This document shows, piece after piece, positions 6,274 to 7,826 of a stretch of DNA of 7,826 nucleotides. The DNA comes from Planctomycetota bacterium (GTDB lineage Bacteria; Planctomycetota; Planctomycetia; Pirellulales; Lacipirellulaceae): assembly GCA_013151315.1 (NCBI GenBank), contig JAADIN010000113.1:1-7826 (forward strand), in the 5' to 3' direction. Position numbers and translations under genes: made by a program. The stretch's first letter is position 1, and each line of letters starts with the position of its first letter. Under the pieces are notes generated by a model. That model searched no databases, was not told where the DNA came from, and saw only the letters and a program-made list of their open reading frames with translations.

Positions 6274-7566
6274 ATGCTAGACTCCCTAGAAATCCAGCCG
6301 GTCTCTCAGCCAATTCGCGCCACCGTGCGCCCTCCCGGGTCAAAGAGCATTACCAATCGATCCTTGGTGTGCGCCGCCTTGGCCGAGGGAACTTCGACGC
6401 TTCGTGGTGCACTGGAGAGCGAAGATACGCAAGTGATGATTGGTGGACTCCGGAAGCTTGGAATCCCGATCGAAGTCGAGGATCAGGGCGAAACTTTGGT
6501 GGTCCAGGGGTGCCAAGGCTTGCCGCCTGCGGCCAGCGCTGAGGTTTTTGTCGAAAACAGCGGGACCACGATCCGATTTCTGACGGCCCTAGCGACCTTA
6601 GGCCGTGGCACCTTTCGCTTGGACGGGATTGCCCGGATGCGTGAAAGGCCCATTGGCGATTTGGCCGCTGCCCTTCGGCAGTTGGGCGCTAAAGTCACAT
6701 GCGAAGGCCCCGGCGACTGCCCGCCGGTCGCGATGGTGTCCGACCGACTTCCAGGCGGCGAAGCGACCATCCGCGGCAACCTCTCGAGTCAGTTTCTCAG
6801 CGGCCTGCTTATGGCTGCCCCTTGCGCTCAAGAGACGGTAACCGTCCGAGTCGAGGGGACGCTCGTTTCGATTCCGTATGTGCGGATGACCCTGGAAGTG
6901 ATGAGGTCGTTTGGCGTCGAACCGCAGGCAGCCGCCGATTTTTCGGAGATCGCCATTTCTGCCGATTCTTCTTACGCTGCGTGCGAGTACGCCATCGAGC
7001 CCGATGCGTCGGCGGCTAGCTACTTTTGGGCGGCCGCGGCGGTGACGGGTGGCGAGGTAACGGTCTCGGGGCTCACGAAAAGCAGCTTGCAAGGAGACGT
7101 TGCGTTTGTCGATTGTCTTGCAAAAATGGGCTGCGACGTGCGTTACGGGGAAGACGACATCACGGTTTTAGGAAAACCACTACATGGTATCGACGTCGAC
7201 ATGAACGCGATCAGCGACACGGTGCAAACATTGGCCGTGGTCGCATTGTTTGCCAAAGGTCCGACGAGGATTCGCAACGTCTCGCATATTCGGCACAAGG
7301 AAACCGATCGGATTTCCGCGTTGGCAACCGAGCTACGCAAGCTGGGGGCGGTCGTGGTCGAAACCGACACGGGGCTCGATATCGATCCAGGACGAGCAAG
7401 AGTTGCCGTGACTGAGACCGCTGAGATCAAAACCTACAACGATCATCGGATGGCGATGAGTTTTGCAATCGCAGGCCTCGTTCAGCCCGGAGTGGTGATT
7501 TGCGATCCAGGATGCACCGCGAAGACCTACCCGAGGTTCTTTGAAGACCTCGAAGCAGCCCGATAG
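6274..7566 (+). CDS. aroA: 3-phosphoshikimate 1-carboxyvinyltransferase (EPSP synthase)
   Basis: This enzyme joins phosphoenolpyruvate and shikimate 3-phosphate to form 5-enolpyruvylshikimate 3-phosphate, the sixth step of the shikimate pathway, in the cytoplasm. The 430-residue length is normal. The family motifs are complete: PGSKSITNR (21-29, Lys24 and Arg29), ENSGTTIRF (94-102), RMRERPIGDL (121-130, Arg125 at the PEP site), GNLSSQFLSGLLMAAP (168-183), DMNAISDT (309-316, Asp315 as the catalytic acid/base candidate), HKETDR (341-346), TYNDHRMAM (387-395) and CTAKTYP (414-420). The PEP loop has Gly97, not the Ala found in the insensitive CP4 enzyme, which suggests ordinary glyphosate sensitivity (inference from one residue). 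ATG 6274 puts PGSK at the usual distance from the N-terminus; no clear Shine-Dalgarno precedes it. No other shikimate gene is in the window. It converges with the zinc-ribbon gene, leaving no room for a separate terminator. Confidence 0.97.
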   Translation: MLDSLEIQPVSQPIRATVRPPGSKSITNRSLVCAALAEGTSTLRGALESEDTQVMIGGLRKLGIPIEVEDQGETLVVQGCQGLPPAASAEVFVENSGTTIRFLTALATLGRGTFRLDGIARMRERPIGDLAAALRQLGAKVTCEGPGDCPPVAMVSDRLPGGEATIRGNLSSQFLSGLLMAAPCAQETVTVRVEGTLVSIPYVRMTLEVMRSFGVEPQAAADFSEIAISADSSYAACEYAIEPDASAASYFWAAAAVTGGEVTVSGLTKSSLQGDVAFVDCLAKMGCDVRYGEDDITVLGKPLHGIDVDMNAISDTVQTLAVVALFAKGPTRIRNVSHIRHKETDRISALATELRKLGAVVVETDTGLDIDPGRARVAVTETAEIKTYNDHRMAMSFAIAGLVQPGVVICDPGCTAKTYPRFFEDLEAAR

Positions 7567-7569
7567 CAA

Positions 7570-7821
7570 TCAGCCGAGGCTTCCTGTTGGGAATTTTGCG
7601 GAAGTACGAGCCGCAGCCGACGCAAGGATCAATTCTTCTGCACGGTCGATCAGCGAAATTCCCGATTCCATCGGATCAAAGTCATCAGCACTGGAATCGA
7701 TGGCGCAAAAGCTTGCGGCACAGTGTTGGCAAGAGACTTTCTTCCCCAAGTACTCAACGCGAACCTGAAGGGTTCTGCCACAAGTGGGGCATTCTTGAAC
7801 GTAATAGGTCGAACACGACAT
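7570..7821 (-). CDS. Small zinc-ribbon protein
   Basis: The 83-residue product has an N-terminal zinc ribbon with Cys11-x2-Cys14 and Cys31-x2-Cys34, in the form CPTCG...V.YLGKKVSCQHC. This resembles the short CxxC ribbons attached to many planctomycete proteins. The rest (about 40-83) is acidic, then Ala/Ser-rich with a possible short helix, and has no recognisable domain. There is no signal peptide or membrane segment. The role is unknown; small ribbons of this kind often bind nucleic acid or protein, but nothing here decides that. ATG 7821 is only 5 nt from the window edge, so an earlier in-frame start cannot be excluded. Its stop lies 3 bp from the aroA stop on the opposite strand. Confidence 0.75.
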   Translation of the reverse strand: MSCSTYYVQECPTCGRTLQVRVEYLGKKVSCQHCAASFCAIDSSADDFDPMESGISLIDRAEELILASAAARTSAKFPTGSLG

Positions 7822-7826
7822 CTTAT

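Overview
The window looks like chromosomal DNA of a planctomycete, most likely of the Pirellulales. This rests on two proteins that resemble families I know only from that phylum (a Tyr/Pro-rich secreted protein and a lipoprotein with a WLRG...LRY...YGG C-terminal domain), on a small CxxC zinc-ribbon protein of a common planctomycete type, on weak or absent Shine-Dalgarno sequences, and on a moderately GC-rich, loosely packed layout. The phylum call is inference; no rRNA or other marker is present.

Layout, left to right: the 3' part of a secreted-protein gene (+, to 445); a 42-bp perfect palindrome and then a classical intrinsic terminator (469-562); a lipoprotein gene (+, 668-1636); a 70-nt imperfect hairpin of dispersed-repeat type (1673-1742); a short SecA-family ATPase gene (+, 1794-3737); a 113-nt imperfect hairpin filling the gap between two convergent genes (3747-3859); a YdeP/FdhF-type molybdopterin oxidoreductase gene (-, 3898-6087); a 186-bp divergent intergenic region with small repeats (6088-6273); aroA, EPSP synthase of the shikimate pathway (+, 6274-7566); and a small zinc-ribbon gene (-, 7570-7821) that meets aroA tail to tail with 3 bp between stops.

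The genes do not form one pathway or operon. Each has its own spacing, and the strands alternate in the right half. The points most worth checking are these. The SecA paralogue keeps both ATPase domains and the preprotein cross-linking domain but ends after the first scaffold helix, so it lacks the two-helix finger, the wing and the zinc-binding tail. The oxidoreductase gene seems to have lost a short C-terminal tail through a 10-bp insertion between GAGGG repeats; the lost tail is still readable downstream and ends exactly at the edge of the 113-nt hairpin. Three unrelated palindromic elements each sit just after a gene end. I see no CRISPR array, tRNA, rRNA, transposase or defence system, and no convincing sign of a wholly new multi-gene system.
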